Assembly: GCF_006937785.1 (NCBI RefSeq)
Contig: NZ_SJEE01000004.1
Location: 1 to 64,000, forward strand
DNA length: 64,000 nt
Direction: 5' to 3'
Origin: Pseudanabaena sp. UWO311
GTDB lineage: Bacteria > Cyanobacteriota > Cyanobacteriia > Pseudanabaenales > Pseudanabaenaceae
A program made the position numbers and the translations under genes. The notes under the pieces were generated by a model. The model was not told where the DNA came from. It saw only the letters and a program-made list of their open reading frames with translations, and made no database searches. This document shows, one piece after another, positions 8,282 to 19,089 of the stretch. Numbering within the stretch: position 1 is the stretch's first letter; the number at the start of each line of letters is the position of its first letter.

Positions 8282-8344
8282 CGAGCCAAGAGATTATTGG
8301 AAATTGTTGCGAAGCAACAATTTCCAATAATCTCTTTTGGTTCG
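8282..8344. terminator. Long hairpin between the creatininase and GGDEF-EAL genes
   Basis: The arms at 8282-8310 and 8314-8344 pair over a 22-bp perfect core around a GAA loop, with a few outer mismatches. It directly follows the stop of the GGDEF-EAL gene (8367, minus strand), so it probably ends that operon. Its architecture (about 25-bp arms, 3-nt loop) matches the palindromic repeat family. Confidence 0.6.
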
Positions 8345-8366
8345 TTATAGGCAGTACCTTTACAGC

Positions 8367-10625
8367 CTATGTTGTTTGACTTCTTATCATTTGCTCAGCA
8401 GCAGCAGCGATGATCGGACGGGAGAAAAAATAGCCTTGGGCATACTCACAGCCCAATTGCTTCAATATGGACATTTGCTCATGGGTTTCCACGCCTTCGG
8501 CAACTACATTCATATCTAGAGCATGGGCAAGAATAATAATCGTGCGGATAATTTCGAGATTTTGTCCACCAAGGCTCATCTGTTCAACAAAGGTGCGATC
8601 AATTTTGAGCGTATTTATGGGAAACCGATGTAAATAACTGAGAGAAGAGTAACCCTGTCCAAAGTCATCAATACTCAGTTGAATATTACGGGCGCATAAT
8701 TCCTCTAGTTTCGCGATCGTTTCTTCACCTTGATCCATCATTGAGCTTTCGGTAATTTCTAATCGGATCGTGCTGCCATCTATTCCTGTTGTGGCTAACA
8801 CCCGATCTAGTTTCTCTAAAAGATTCTTTTCGCGTATTTGTTGACAAGTAAGGTTAATGCTCATTTTCAGAGACTTTGCTTCTAGAAATTTGCTTTGCCA
8901 TGTAGATATCTGCTGACAGGCTTGGTTTAGCACCCAATCACCGATCGCAATAATTAAGCCTGTTTCTTCGGCGATGGGAATAAACTCACTGGGTGATACT
9001 AATCCACGTTCGGGGTGATGCCAGCGAATCAATGCTTCAAATCCTGCGAGCTGATCTGATGTCAAAGATATAATCGGTTGATAATACAGCTCAAACTCCT
9101 GACGCTCTAAAGCGTAATGGAGATCACTATCAAGTTGACTCGCCTTCAGATTCTGTTCATACATTTCCTTATCAAAGAGAATGTATCTTCCTTTGCCAAG
9201 AGATTTAGCTCGGTACATCGCAATATCTGCATCTCTGAGTAAATCAGTACTATTCACATAGTCTCGATTACTGATGACGATACCAATACTGGCACTTGCA
9301 AAAATTGTTTGAGTTGGTAAATTAATCGGAAGTAAAAGCTTAGAAAGAATGCGATCAGCAATCATCAGAGCTTCGCTGACTTCTTGAATATCATCAACCA
9401 AAATCGTGAATTCGTCACCACCGAGACGAGCCACAGTATCCCCAACCGATCGCAAACAACTTCCTAACAGCTTAGCGATCGCTTGCAAAAACTGATCGCC
9501 GATCATATGACCATGTATATCATTGACCATTTTAAAGCGATCTAGATCGATGAACATCACCGCAAACATATATTGAGAATGTCGGTTACTATATTTGAGA
9601 GCTTGCTCAACACGATCCATAAACAGATTGCGATTTGGTAGCCCTGTAAGTGAGTCATGGAGAGCATCATGGACTAATTGGTCTTGCGCTCTTTTGTGAT
9701 CAGTAATATCTCGAACAATTCCATCGATCCGTATGACGTTACCATCACGATCATAAACAAGATATCGGCGATCGCTTACCCAGCGAACCTCTTGATCAGG
9801 GCGTAAAATTCGATATTCTTCGCTTACAGTCCCAGTCGCCATAATGCTGCGATTAGCAATCTCAATGCGTTCGCGATCCTCCAAATGAATGACTTTTAAC
9901 CAGAATTCAGGATCTTCAAAAAACTTAGAGGTTGGATAACCATAGATCTTTTCTACGGCTGCGTTAAAATAGATAAACTGTGAGGCTGTTGGATGCATTG
10001 ACCAGACAACATCTTCAATAGAAGCTAAAATGCTTTCTAAACGTTCTTCGCTAACCCTCAAACATTCTGCCGTATGCTTACGCTCAATAATCTCTAACGC
10101 TAATTCTTCATTGATTCTTGCTAATTCTTCTGTTCGCTGCTCGACGCGCAATTCGAGTTCTTCATTAAGTTGCCGAATTTCTAATTGAGAAGCTTTTAAT
10201 GCGAGTTGATATTTGACGCGAATGAGAACTTCTTCTACTTGAAATGGTTTAGTAATATAGTCCGCACCGCCCATATTAAAAGCTTTTATCTTATCGAATA
10301 CATCATCTAAAGCGCTTAAAAAGATGATAGGAATATCACAAGTCGCCGCAGATGATTTGAGTCTCTGACAAACTTCGTATCCATCCATATCGGGCATTTT
10401 GATGTCTAGCAAAATCAAATCTGGCGATGTGGTCTCAACCGCCATTAGTGCGATCGCACCACTCTTAGCACAACGAATTTGGAATCCTTGACCTGACAAG
10501 GCGGCGGACAAAACGCGGAGATTGTCAGGTAAGTCATCAACAATCAAAATCACTCTTTCTGTTTTTGTGAAACTAGTTATAATATCTAAAGATGGATTTT
10601 GAGGTAGGTTGATAGATTCATTCAT
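8367..10625 (-). CDS. Response regulator with PAS, GGDEF and EAL domains
   Basis: The 752-residue product has, in order, a receiver domain (about 22-140, ILIVDD-type start, [14 protein letters not shown] phospho-acceptor), a coiled coil (about 145-190), a PAS/PAC domain (about 195-315), a GGDEF domain (about 325-490, intact GGDEF) and an EAL domain (about 500-745, intact EALIRW). Diguanylate cyclase and c-di-GMP phosphodiesterase motifs are thus both present. It starts with a 4-bp overlap with the hybrid histidine kinase upstream, which probably phosphorylates it. It is expected to set c-di-GMP level and so motility or attachment. Confidence 0.9.
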   Translation of the reverse strand: MNESINLPQNPSLDIITSFTKTERVILIVDDLPDNLRVLSAALSGQGFQIRCAKSGAIALMAVETTSPDLILLDIKMPDMDGYEVCQRLKSSAATCDIPIIFLSALDDVFDKIKAFNMGGADYITKPFQVEEVLIRVKYQLALKASQLEIRQLNEELELRVEQRTEELARINEELALEIIERKHTAECLRVSEERLESILASIEDVVWSMHPTASQFIYFNAAVEKIYGYPTSKFFEDPEFWLKVIHLEDRERIEIANRSIMATGTVSEEYRILRPDQEVRWVSDRRYLVYDRDGNVIRIDGIVRDITDHKRAQDQLVHDALHDSLTGLPNRNLFMDRVEQALKYSNRHSQYMFAVMFIDLDRFKMVNDIHGHMIGDQFLQAIAKLLGSCLRSVGDTVARLGGDEFTILVDDIQEVSEALMIADRILSKLLLPINLPTQTIFASASIGIVISNRDYVNSTDLLRDADIAMYRAKSLGKGRYILFDKEMYEQNLKASQLDSDLHYALERQEFELYYQPIISLTSDQLAGFEALIRWHHPERGLVSPSEFIPIAEETGLIIAIGDWVLNQACQQISTWQSKFLEAKSLKMSINLTCQQIREKNLLEKLDRVLATTGIDGSTIRLEITESSMMDQGEETIAKLEELCARNIQLSIDDFGQGYSSLSYLHRFPINTLKIDRTFVEQMSLGGQNLEIIRTIIILAHALDMNVVAEGVETHEQMSILKQLGCEYAQGYFFSRPIIAAAAEQMIRSQTT

Positions 10626-12133
10626 AGAGAAATTGCCTCTTGCGCCAAAGTGATAATCCGATCAAAGTTAAAATCAGTAACATGATCTTCGATCTCTTTA
10701 GTGATCAGAAAATGCTCCTGCGGTACTTGGGTTAATAATTGGGTGATCGCAATACTATCTAACTGTGAAGCTGATTTCTCAAGTTGCACTAGCCATTGTT
10801 TTGACATCACCAACAGAGATTCAGCCGTAAATTTGACTAGAGATTGATTAGTTGCATGCTCACAGGTTGCGATCTCCTCATAGATGTACTGCACACCGAG
10901 ATATTCGGACATTTTCTCAAAGATTATATCTTCTAGAAAAGGTTTACGCACAAAATCATCACAACCTTTCGATAAGATGATGGCACGTTCTTCCTCTAAA
11001 GTACTAGCTGTGAGCGCAATAATCGTCGTTGCTTGCCCTTTTAGTTGGGATCTGATCTGGGTAGTAGCTTCATAGCCATTCATGACGGGCATCCGCATAT
11101 CCATCCAAATTAGATCTGGTTGCCATTGCTCCCAAATTGTGACGGCAACCTGCCCATTTTCGGCTTCTTCGACTTCCAAGCCAATCGGAGTTAATAATTT
11201 GATTAAGATTTGTCTATTTTCCCAGCGATCGTCAACAACTAGAATGCGATAAGTTCTTTGGTTGGGGGCTAGCCTAATGACTCGACTGGAGGTAGATGTA
11301 GCACTTATCTTGGCAGATTTACTCAATCCCACTAGGACGTTAAACTCAAATACTGTACCAACTCCAGCTTCACTCTTAAAGGCGATATCACCGCCCATAA
11401 GCTGTACAAACTTACGGCTTATCGGTAACCCCAAACCAGTACCTTGCTCAGATTTACGCCCCGTTTCAGTCTGCATGAATGGATCAAATACTTTATCAGT
11501 TTCGTCGGCAGCAATTCCATCACCAGTATCAGTAACTAAGAAATTAATATTGATCTGGTTGGAACTTAATGATACATCAGTTTTTAAAGAGTCAAGCTTA
11601 ACATTGAGAGTAATGCCGCCAGTTTTGGTAAATTTGAGAGCATTGCTAATTAGATTAATTAAAACTTGACGTAACTTTTGTTCATCGGTACGGATAAATT
11701 GAGGAAGATCGTCGGATTTCTCCAGATTGAGATATAAGTTCTTAGTTTCAGCTCGCATTTGAAACATCTCGATGACTAAATCTAGAGATTCCCATAGATC
11801 AAAATCTATCTCATGCAGCATAATCAGTCCTGACTCAATTTTGGACATATCAAGAACATCATTGATCAAAGCTAGTAGGTGCTCACCGCTGCGACCGATG
11901 ATACTGAGATTCTCAACTTGTGATTTGTTGAGACTGCGATCGCGTTTCATAACTTGGGTAAAGCCTAAGATCGCATTTAATGGTGTTCTTAGTTCATGAC
12001 TCATATTAGCGAGAAATTCACTTTTGGCAACATTGGCAACTTCGGCTTGTTCCTTGGCTTTTTGTAGTTCTATCGTACGATCAGCAACTTTAGTTTCCAT
12101 GTTTTCAAAGGATTCTTGTAGCTCCGAAGCCAT
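10622..12133 (-). CDS. Hybrid histidine kinase, C-terminal part (HisKA-HATPase-REC) separated by frameshift
   Basis: From ATG 12133 the frame encodes the end of a HAMP linker, a coiled coil, HisKA ([19 protein letters not shown], phospho-His), HATPase with DTGDGI and GTGLGL boxes, and a receiver domain ([25 protein letters not shown]) with a C-terminal helical tail. It lacks membrane segments because the N-terminal part lies in another frame at 12070-12582. The preceding bases in this frame still encode HAMP-like [12 protein letters not shown], so the start at 12133 is probably only a remnant of a longer gene. Still, the kinase could be made as a soluble protein and is coupled to the GGDEF-EAL gene by a 4-bp overlap. 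Confidence 0.85.
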   Translation of the reverse strand: MASELQESFENMETKVADRTIELQKAKEQAEVANVAKSEFLANMSHELRTPLNAILGFTQVMKRDRSLNKSQVENLSIIGRSGEHLLALINDVLDMSKIESGLIMLHEIDFDLWESLDLVIEMFQMRAETKNLYLNLEKSDDLPQFIRTDEQKLRQVLINLISNALKFTKTGGITLNVKLDSLKTDVSLSSNQININFLVTDTGDGIAADETDKVFDPFMQTETGRKSEQGTGLGLPISRKFVQLMGGDIAFKSEAGVGTVFEFNVLVGLSKSAKISATSTSSRVIRLAPNQRTYRILVVDDRWENRQILIKLLTPIGLEVEEAENGQVAVTIWEQWQPDLIWMDMRMPVMNGYEATTQIRSQLKGQATTIIALTASTLEEERAIILSKGCDDFVRKPFLEDIIFEKMSEYLGVQYIYEEIATCEHATNQSLVKFTAESLLVMSKQWLVQLEKSASQLDSIAITQLLTQVPQEHFLITKEIEDHVTDFNFDRIITLAQEAISL

Positions 12134-12582
12134 TTTATTAAAGGAAGTTGATAGGAAATATGCACGCGAGTTTCCAGATCCCCATCAGCGATTGCCGCCG
12201 CCGCTTGGCTTAACCTTTGAATTGGCTTAGCAATCCAGCGAGAGGTGATTAGTCCAACTAAAATCGCGATCGCTAAAGCCACAAGACATAGCAAAATCGT
12301 GGTGCGAGTATTGGCAGTAATCTGTTCCATCTTGTTAATCTGATTAATTTGATGGGGAGCTGATAAATAGCCCTGAAGATAGTAAGAAATTTGTTTTGTG
12401 GTAGTTTCACGTAGTTGACCAGTCAGATCTTGGACAGATTGCTGACCATTGCGCAATGAGACATATCCAGTGATACTCACTGCGGCAACAATTTGCATAA
12501 TAAATGGAACAACTAACAAAAGCCGCAAAGATATACCTTGTTTTTGTGGATTCAGTTGGCTGTCCTTTAGCATTAACGACAT
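12070..12582 (-). pseudogene. N-terminal sensor fragment of the hybrid kinase (frameshifted, sensor domain deleted)
   Basis: The 170-residue frame has TM1 (about residues 20-40), only about 55 extracytoplasmic residues, TM2 (about 97-117), and a HAMP start ([27 protein letters not shown]), then runs into nonsense that overlaps the kinase ORF. Relatives known to me have a Cache sensor of well over 200 residues between SAPHQINQIN-like and INANTRTT-like sequences; here these two pieces are joined directly. After DGDLETRV about seven HAMP residues are missing and the frame changes. Two deletions therefore appear to have broken one gene. Confidence 0.75.
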
Positions 12583-12870
12583 AAAATAAATCTATAATGA
12601 CGACTTAAATTAGTTTTTATCAAGGAAATCACTCTAACGCATTTATTTGATAAATATTCAATTAATTCAAATATCTGATAGAGCAATCCATCACAGCAAA
12701 TTAAAATGCGAAGCCCAGCACTGACGACTCTTAATTGGGATCAGATTTGGTATTAACTTTGACTTATTAAGAGCGGCTTTGACCTGATAATTTATTTGTA
12801 AGGTTAGTATGAATAGAGATTCATGCTATGCATCCTAAGTTCTAAACAAGTAAACAGTGAGTTTTAAGTT

Positions 12871-13896
12871 ATGTATTCAAGCGATTTTGATGCTGTAGAT
12901 AGTGAAGCAACTTTAACTTCGCTATCTACAGTTAAAGATGAGACTAAAGTTAAATCGGCAAAAGCGATTCAAAGCTCTAAGCAAATTCTCTCCGCTCAAG
13001 AATTAAATATATTGAATGCCAAGTCTGATCTCAAAGGAACTTTGCAGCTGGCTGGGCATCTAGCGGTAATGGCTGGAAGTGGATATTTATGGGCAACGAA
13101 TATATCTAGTTTTAGCGATCGCTGGTACATCGCCTTACCTGCCTTAGTGCTTTACGGATTTAGTTTTGCGATTATGTTTGCGCCATTGCATGAGGCATCC
13201 CACCGCACCGTTTTTACGAATAATCGCGCCAATGATGTCCTATGTTGGTTTGCAGGACTTTTATCTTTTTATAACAGCACCTTCTATCGTCTCTATCACA
13301 AGTGGCATCATCGCTATACCCAAATTCTTGATAAAGATCCTGAACTTAGCGATCGCAAGCCGACCAATCTCAAGGAATATATCATCGAAATTAGCGGGAT
13401 TACTTGGTGGATCGGCAAGTTTCGGAGACATTTCCTCACAGCGATCGGTAACTTAGAAAATTGTCCATTTATTCCTGAAAGCTCTCGTGCAGAAGTGATT
13501 CGCTCTAACCGTTTACAGCTATTGGTTTATGCTGTTGCGATCGCTATTTCAATATATTTCCAACAGCCTTGGTTTATCACCTATTGGATGCTACCTCTCG
13601 CAGTTGGTCAGCCTATTTTACGCTTTCTACTCCTAGCCGAGCATACCGATCGCCCCAATACCGACAATATGCTCGCCAATACCCGCACCACGCTCACTCT
13701 TGCGCCCTTGCGCTTCTTAATTTGGAATATCTCCTACCATGCCGAGCATCATCTCTATGCTTCCATTCCCTTCCATCAATTAGGCGCTGCCCATGCAAAA
13801 TTAAGTAGCCATTTTGAATGCGTCGAAAATGGCTACTTCAATGTCCATCGCCAAATCATCGCTAATTTCAGCAAGACTGGGAACTCCGCAGCATGA
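12871..13896 (+). CDS. Fatty acid desaturase family protein
   Basis: The 341-residue membrane protein carries the three histidine boxes of di-iron desaturases/hydroxylases: HEASHR, HKWHHR and HAEHH, with hydrophobic helices around residues 60-110 and 210-245. The N-terminal about 45 residues are polar. Such enzymes desaturate acyl chains or hydroxylate carotenoids at the membrane; the exact substrate is not clear. Its last codons overlap the ATG of the MetX-like gene by 4 bp, so the two probably act in one pathway. The 288 bp upstream (12583-12870) hold no gene, only the shared divergent promoter region. Confidence 0.82.
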   Translation: MYSSDFDAVDSEATLTSLSTVKDETKVKSAKAIQSSKQILSAQELNILNAKSDLKGTLQLAGHLAVMAGSGYLWATNISSFSDRWYIALPALVLYGFSFAIMFAPLHEASHRTVFTNNRANDVLCWFAGLLSFYNSTFYRLYHKWHHRYTQILDKDPELSDRKPTNLKEYIIEISGITWWIGKFRRHFLTAIGNLENCPFIPESSRAEVIRSNRLQLLVYAVAIAISIYFQQPWFITYWMLPLAVGQPILRFLLLAEHTDRPNTDNMLANTRTTLTLAPLRFLIWNISYHAEHHLYASIPFHQLGAAHAKLSSHFECVENGYFNVHRQIIANFSKTGNSAA

Positions 13897-14897
13897 ATGT
13901 TTTTGAGATTAAGGACTTTCAGCTTCAGTGCGGTGCAACTTTGCCACAAGCTCAACTGGTGTGTCAGACCTACGGCGAACTAAATAGCGATCGCTCCAAT
14001 GTAATTCTCTATCCCACCTCCTACGGAGCGCAACATCCTGATATTGAGTGGCTAGTGCAACCTGATGGCATTCTCGACCCGACAAAGTGGTTCGTGATTA
14101 TCATCAATATGTTTGGGAATGGGCTATCGAGTTCGCCCAGTAATTGCGCGGAATGTGGCTTAGCTGAGCAAGGTTTCTGGTTTACCCATCTAGATAATGT
14201 CACGGCTCAAGAGCAATTGCTGCGAGAAGTCTTTGGGATTAAGCGCTTAGCCCTAGTTTATGGTTGGTCGATGGGCGCACAGCAAGCCTATCATTGGGGC
14301 GCATTGTATAGAGATCGCGTCGAACGTATCGCCGCCATTTGTGGCACGGCGAAAACCACTGATCATAATCGCATTTTCTTAGAGAGTTTACGCTGTTCCC
14401 TCACAGCCGATCCATCTTGGAATGGAACTAGTTTTGATGGTATTCCCGATCGCGGATTTCGCACCTTTGCCAGAATATACGCCAGTTGGGCAGCATCCCA
14501 AGCCTTTTATCGCGAAGGTTTGTATTATCAATTCGGTTACGCATCTCTCGAAGATTATCTCTTGCGTGGTTGGGAAGCAGGCTATCGCAAGCGCGATCCG
14601 CGAAATTTGATGGCGATGCTTGATACTTGGCTCAGGTGTGATGTCAGCGATAATCCCATTTATCAAAATGATTATGAGCTTGCCATGCGATCTATTCAAG
14701 CGAAAACTCTAGTCATGCCTAGCACTACGGATTTGTACTTCACCCCCGAAGATTGCGATCGCGAGTCGGCGCTAATCCCCCTTAGTTCCTATCTTCCCAT
14801 CCCTTCGATCTGGGGACATCGTGCGGGTAATCCCTATCAAAATCCTGAAGATGAGCAGTTCATTCGTCAAGCAGTTGGGGAATTGCTAAGTGGGTAA
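13893..14897 (+). CDS. Alpha/beta hydrolase, homoserine O-acetyltransferase (MetX) family
   Basis: The 334-residue protein has the MetX-type fold: YGELN near the N-terminus, NMFGNGLSSSPSN, the nucleophile elbow YGWSMGAQQAYHW (Ser in GWSMG) and a C-terminal Asp/His pair (TTDLYFTPED, WGHRAGNP). MetX enzymes transfer acetyl to homoserine, but many homologues act as plain hydrolases or acyltransferases. The 4-bp overlap with a desaturase suggests an acyl-related role rather than methionine synthesis. That is inference. Confidence 0.8.
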   Translation: MNVFEIKDFQLQCGATLPQAQLVCQTYGELNSDRSNVILYPTSYGAQHPDIEWLVQPDGILDPTKWFVIIINMFGNGLSSSPSNCAECGLAEQGFWFTHLDNVTAQEQLLREVFGIKRLALVYGWSMGAQQAYHWGALYRDRVERIAAICGTAKTTDHNRIFLESLRCSLTADPSWNGTSFDGIPDRGFRTFARIYASWAASQAFYREGLYYQFGYASLEDYLLRGWEAGYRKRDPRNLMAMLDTWLRCDVSDNPIYQNDYELAMRSIQAKTLVMPSTTDLYFTPEDCDRESALIPLSSYLPIPSIWGHRAGNPYQNPEDEQFIRQAVGELLSG

Positions 14898-15040
14898 GAA
14901 GAAACAGCTAAGCAAAGCTACAGCAACTATATTGTATCAAGGCTTGAAAGTAGCGATTTCGTTAGGATGCTGTCAAAAATAGCTTGATAATACTATCGAC
15001 TAATATCAAAATTGCGATCGCGGGAGCCATATTAACTACC

Positions 15041-17098
15041 CTAACGATAACTTTTTCGGTAACTTCCTGAACTTCTCAATTCTTCTGGAGAAGGATCGCT
15101 GCCGCATTCTGGACAGATAAACATCCATCTGTCACTATGTTTGGGATGATCGGATTTGCGATGAAAGTAGTTACTAAATTTAAGCAAATGATGATGATTG
15201 CCATAACAGCTATTCACTACCCAAAAGTCACCGCATTCTGGACAGCCGTAATATGTGCTTAATCCTTGTGCAAAAATATTTTGTTTGGGGTCAAGAGAAT
15301 AGCCACAGGATATACAGGTTGAAATTAGAGATTCATGGAGATGATATTGCAGTAATAGGCGAATAATTTTTTTGAGTTGTTGATTAGCTTTCTCAGGATC
15401 AGTATCAGGAAAGAGTGAGATCGCCCCATATTGATGTCCAACATAATCATTCTTATTTTGACCAACTCGAAATTTCTCTTGAGCAAAGCGACTAAATGGT
15501 ACTTCACCCCAATAGTCATAATTTCCATCAGTATGGAGAACAAAGCAAGCTTGTAGTTTTAATTCTTCTTGATATCGAGATTTCGCAATGTCGATCACAT
15601 CTTTTTGAAAACGGGCATAGCCTTGATTTTGATAGTTGCGGTATTTCGCATCAAATCCAAATTTAGCTGTTGGAGATCCCTTGATCGAAATTTCAATTAA
15701 GATATCTGGTTTTCGCAGTTCATCATAGAGATTGTACTGCTCGGATTCGTAGGTGAGTGTGACTTTGAGTTGGCGGCGATCGCTTAATTCTTTGCTTAAT
15801 CGAAACGGTCTATTTTTAGGAATTTGGATAGTTCCCATCGATACTGTTAAGTTCTCAAATAAACCTTCTGACCGATCGTATTGCATTCCTGCATAGAGAA
15901 TAAAGGCACTATAAATACTAACAAAGCACCATATTTCATAGATTTCCCAAACTGGTTTGATATTTTTGGGAGCGAGATTTTCAAAGGAAAGAATTTGCTG
16001 TTGCAGGTTTTCTAGTAAATGTCCTTGAGAACTGCTGTAACAAGCGTAGATCGATCCATAGGCAGGTGATCCCGTTAATCTTAAAGAATGGTTTGGTAAA
16101 GTGTGAGGTGTGGAAATATTTCTTAAAAATGGTGAATTGCGAGCATATTTTGCCCAGATTAGACATTCTTGCAGTTGCTTGATTTTTTCCTTGACTGATG
16201 CTTCAAATTGATTGATTTTTTGGGTGCGTTGATCGATTTTTTTTTGAGTGTCTTCCCAAAATTTAGTAAGCTGAGGATCGTTACGGCGACTAGGAATTAA
16301 TCGTTTTTCCACATTATCAATGGTTAGTGCTTTTAGACCAGAGATAACTCCTTTAACGACATCCTGTAAATAAATATCTAGCAGGTAACAGAGAAATTGA
16401 TTTTCGGAACAGTTAGTGGTTTCTATCCGAACCATGCCCATAAAATTTTGCTTTGCGGGTTGGCTATAGGCTCTGATTAATAATTTGGGTGATGTGTAAA
16501 CCCGTGATCGGCTGACCTTGCCGATGGTGGTTTCAATATCTTTGAGCGATCGCTTTTCGAGAGCGCCCCAATTTTGCTGCATAACCAATGTAAGTTCAAT
16601 TAGAGCATCTGCGGTTGTGAGCATTCCTTGATAGGGCGACCATTTTTGTCCGTAGTCAGTTTCCCCTGATCCTATGGCAGTAGGAATCTTAATTTCCCGA
16701 TTCACACAACTAGATACTGATAGTGCAAGTGTGCCAATATCAGCAATCATCCGATCCAATTGACTATCAGTTAAGCTCGCAGGATGGACAGCTAATCTAG
16801 TTTTTGTTGCTTCAATTTGGTCGCCTTTCTCATCAATGAGAATCACTGTCACAATTCCTGCACTACTGATAATTGAAGGTGGAGTTTGATTGTTTTTAAA
16901 CTGCCAGTAGTTAGTTTTTGTTACATTCAACAAGTCATTACTCGGATTACCTTGCAGCCTAACTTTACCTAGCCAGCGATCGCTTAGATAAATTTGCCAA
17001 GATTGCCTAAATTGTTGGATATGTTGCAGTCCATCTTCGTCACTGGGTAGGACATTACCGCGATCGTCCACAAATTGTATGCTGGGATATTTAGGCAT
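15041..17098 (-). CDS. McrC-like DUF2357 nuclease with C-terminal zinc ribbons
   Basis: The 685-residue product has a DUF2357-type N-terminal region, a coiled coil around residues 270-310, and a PD-(D/E)xK nuclease core: DILIEIS followed by FDAKYR (residues 482-487). The tail has three CxxC pairs (about 595/598, 619/622, 662/665) and a His-rich stretch, consistent with zinc-ribbon DNA binding. McrC-type subunits cleave DNA when driven by an McrB GTPase/ATPase. It starts 6 bp after the stop of the AAA+ gene upstream, so the two form an operon and probably a type IV-like restriction system. Confidence 0.78.
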   Translation of the reverse strand: MPKYPSIQFVDDRGNVLPSDEDGLQHIQQFRQSWQIYLSDRWLGKVRLQGNPSNDLLNVTKTNYWQFKNNQTPPSIISSAGIVTVILIDEKGDQIEATKTRLAVHPASLTDSQLDRMIADIGTLALSVSSCVNREIKIPTAIGSGETDYGQKWSPYQGMLTTADALIELTLVMQQNWGALEKRSLKDIETTIGKVSRSRVYTSPKLLIRAYSQPAKQNFMGMVRIETTNCSENQFLCYLLDIYLQDVVKGVISGLKALTIDNVEKRLIPSRRNDPQLTKFWEDTQKKIDQRTQKINQFEASVKEKIKQLQECLIWAKYARNSPFLRNISTPHTLPNHSLRLTGSPAYGSIYACYSSSQGHLLENLQQQILSFENLAPKNIKPVWEIYEIWCFVSIYSAFILYAGMQYDRSEGLFENLTVSMGTIQIPKNRPFRLSKELSDRRQLKVTLTYESEQYNLYDELRKPDILIEISIKGSPTAKFGFDAKYRNYQNQGYARFQKDVIDIAKSRYQEELKLQACFVLHTDGNYDYWGEVPFSRFAQEKFRVGQNKNDYVGHQYGAISLFPDTDPEKANQQLKKIIRLLLQYHLHESLISTCISCGYSLDPKQNIFAQGLSTYYGCPECGDFWVVNSCYGNHHHLLKFSNYFHRKSDHPKHSDRWMFICPECGSDPSPEELRSSGSYRKSYR

Positions 17099-17104
17099 AG
17101 TTGA

Positions 17105-18964
17105 TTAACCCCAATAGCGCACGATTTGACGGCGCTCATCGTTAAGTTGACGTTCTAGGCGATCGAGAATATTGGCGGGATCGTAGGTTTTGTAATTTTG
17201 TTTGAGTTCCTTGAGCCATTCTTGAAATAGACCATTAGTTTGATTATCCTTAAAGAACTTGATTCTAGGCAATATTTTGGTAAAGAGAAAATGACCAAAA
17301 GCTTCTTTTGGATTCAATTCTAGCCAATCAGCGATCGCACAAAATACGGCATAATCTTTCATCGTCCGATACCCCAAAGGTGTACCTAACTCTGCTACTC
17401 CAGCAAAATAAGAACTTTGCCATTGCTGAATTTTTACCCAGTCCTGAGATTTTCCATTGACAACCAAATCCCAATTTTTCTTATATCCATCGTGGAGAAC
17501 TTGCCTAAGTTTGGAGCTAGAGATGGAATTGATTTGGTTTGCTACTTGATTGGTGACTTGTTTCGGTAATTGATTAAAATCAGCGATCGGATAGGTAATT
17601 GTATAGGAGCGATCGATTACCTTGGGACTGAGATCATAGGTGGTTTCATCGGAATTTAACGTACCCAGTAAAATCATATTTTGTGGTACAGGTTGATGCG
17701 ATCGCCATTTCTGCAAAAACATCTGTAATCTTTGTTGTCTCGCTTTTTGATTTGATTCGAGAGATTGCTGCTCCTCCAGATATTTCACCACTTGCCACAA
17801 TTCTGTTTCGATATCACCAGAAAACAGCAATAAGGAATTAGCATCTCCTGCCCCATCTAAATCATCAGATTCACGGATTTCGCGGGAATACTCTAGCTTT
17901 GACAACAAATCTGAAGCATAGTTCTCAATTTTAGCTAGATTCAACTCGTCCAGACAAATTAAGTTTAATCTTTCTCGATCTGTTTCGGCGTTTTTTAAAG
18001 CTGTGAGAAAGCTGGTAGGGCGAAATATCTCATGAATTGGATCAAAGAATCCCAATAAATCCGCAGGCTCAATCCATGCAGGACGCACAGGAATAATCGC
18101 ACAGGAGCCTCCGATCAATTTGGCTGAATGTTTAACAATGCTAGTCTTACCCACGCCCACTGAGCCATTGAGTAACACAATGCCCCCTGAGTAAAATCCT
18201 GATAGCATAGACAGCAGGAAGCTATTGGCGATATTTCGAGATACACAAAAATCTCCTGTTTGTAATTGACTATGCCATTTAGTTCCTACTTTCTCAGGTA
18301 GTGGTAATGCTTCGGAAACTGATAAGTTCTCAATTTTTACAGGGACTGCAAGACGATAAGGCTCGATTTCCTTAAACAGCTCTTTTATTTTTAGTTCTCT
18401 CTGCTCTGATTTTTGTAGGCTCTGATCAATTCTCCCCATTTCTTCATATATATACTCTTCTGATTTAGAAAGCTCTTGAAATTTTCTATCATATTCAGTC
18501 TTGATGTTTTTAGTACGATTTGTGGCTTCTTCTTCTATTAGAGAATCTAATGAATTTTCTCTATCCACAATTCTTTTCAGATGTTTAATCCATATTTCTC
18601 TTAACTCGCTAGGTAATAATCCCTTGAATTTTTTCGTTAATTCTTCTGCAACTTCTTTACTAGTAACCTCAATTTCAATGGCTTCAGGATCTCCCTCTCC
18701 ATCGCGTTTGCGATCATAACTGCGCTCACCAACCCTCTGCCATTCAAAAATCACAAAGTCATCTTTGGCTATTGATGCAGTTTTGCAGTTTCTTTTTAAT
18801 CCAAAAAACTTTCTTGTTTTAGAACCATCTTGCAAAGTTATTTCTAGTAAGGGTTCAATGAAAATGAAAACATCTGTAACAACTTTTGCTCGTCCTGCTA
18901 ATTTCCCCCCGTATAGGCAATTAAGCCATCTCGCATCAAAAGGATCTTGATTTAATTCAGTCAT
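17105..18964 (-). CDS. McrB-like AAA+ ATPase with N-terminal barrel and coiled coil
   Basis: The 619-residue protein has an N-terminal beta-rich domain (about 1-105), a charged coiled coil (about 135-205) and an AAA+ module: Walker A GSVGVGKT (267-274), Walker B LNLICLDELN (334 on) and GTLNSDETTYDLSPKVIDRS, the signature seen in McrB/AAA_5 proteins. It pairs with the DUF2357 nuclease gene 6 bp downstream. The N-terminal domain should recognise the target and the ring drives the nuclease. Coiled-coil McrB/McrC tandems are reminiscent of CoCoNuT-type systems. The nearest named subtype cannot be fixed by eye. Confidence 0.8.
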   Translation of the reverse strand: MTELNQDPFDARWLNCLYGGKLAGRAKVVTDVFIFIEPLLEITLQDGSKTRKFFGLKRNCKTASIAKDDFVIFEWQRVGERSYDRKRDGEGDPEAIEIEVTSKEVAEELTKKFKGLLPSELREIWIKHLKRIVDRENSLDSLIEEEATNRTKNIKTEYDRKFQELSKSEEYIYEEMGRIDQSLQKSEQRELKIKELFKEIEPYRLAVPVKIENLSVSEALPLPEKVGTKWHSQLQTGDFCVSRNIANSFLLSMLSGFYSGGIVLLNGSVGVGKTSIVKHSAKLIGGSCAIIPVRPAWIEPADLLGFFDPIHEIFRPTSFLTALKNAETDRERLNLICLDELNLAKIENYASDLLSKLEYSREIRESDDLDGAGDANSLLLFSGDIETELWQVVKYLEEQQSLESNQKARQQRLQMFLQKWRSHQPVPQNMILLGTLNSDETTYDLSPKVIDRSYTITYPIADFNQLPKQVTNQVANQINSISSSKLRQVLHDGYKKNWDLVVNGKSQDWVKIQQWQSSYFAGVAELGTPLGYRTMKDYAVFCAIADWLELNPKEAFGHFLFTKILPRIKFFKDNQTNGLFQEWLKELKQNYKTYDPANILDRLERQLNDERRQIVRYWG

Positions 18965-19089
18965 AACTAAGGTTTTAATAACCCTTAGATTTTAGCAAAT
19001 TTTGCTGATATTTTTGAAAAATGGCTTGCAATAGCTCAAACACCCGATCTAGATCGCCTGTCGTATGGAGCATAGTTTTAGATATTTAG

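Noticed and set aside
11262-11669. A 135-codon plus-strand frame
   Set aside because: Antisense shadow of the hybrid histidine kinase, with Leu/Ser-rich nonsense and no start signals.
14898-15040. A tRNA or small RNA between the MetX-like and McrC-like genes
   Set aside because: No cloverleaf or T-loop sequence and no clear hairpin were found.
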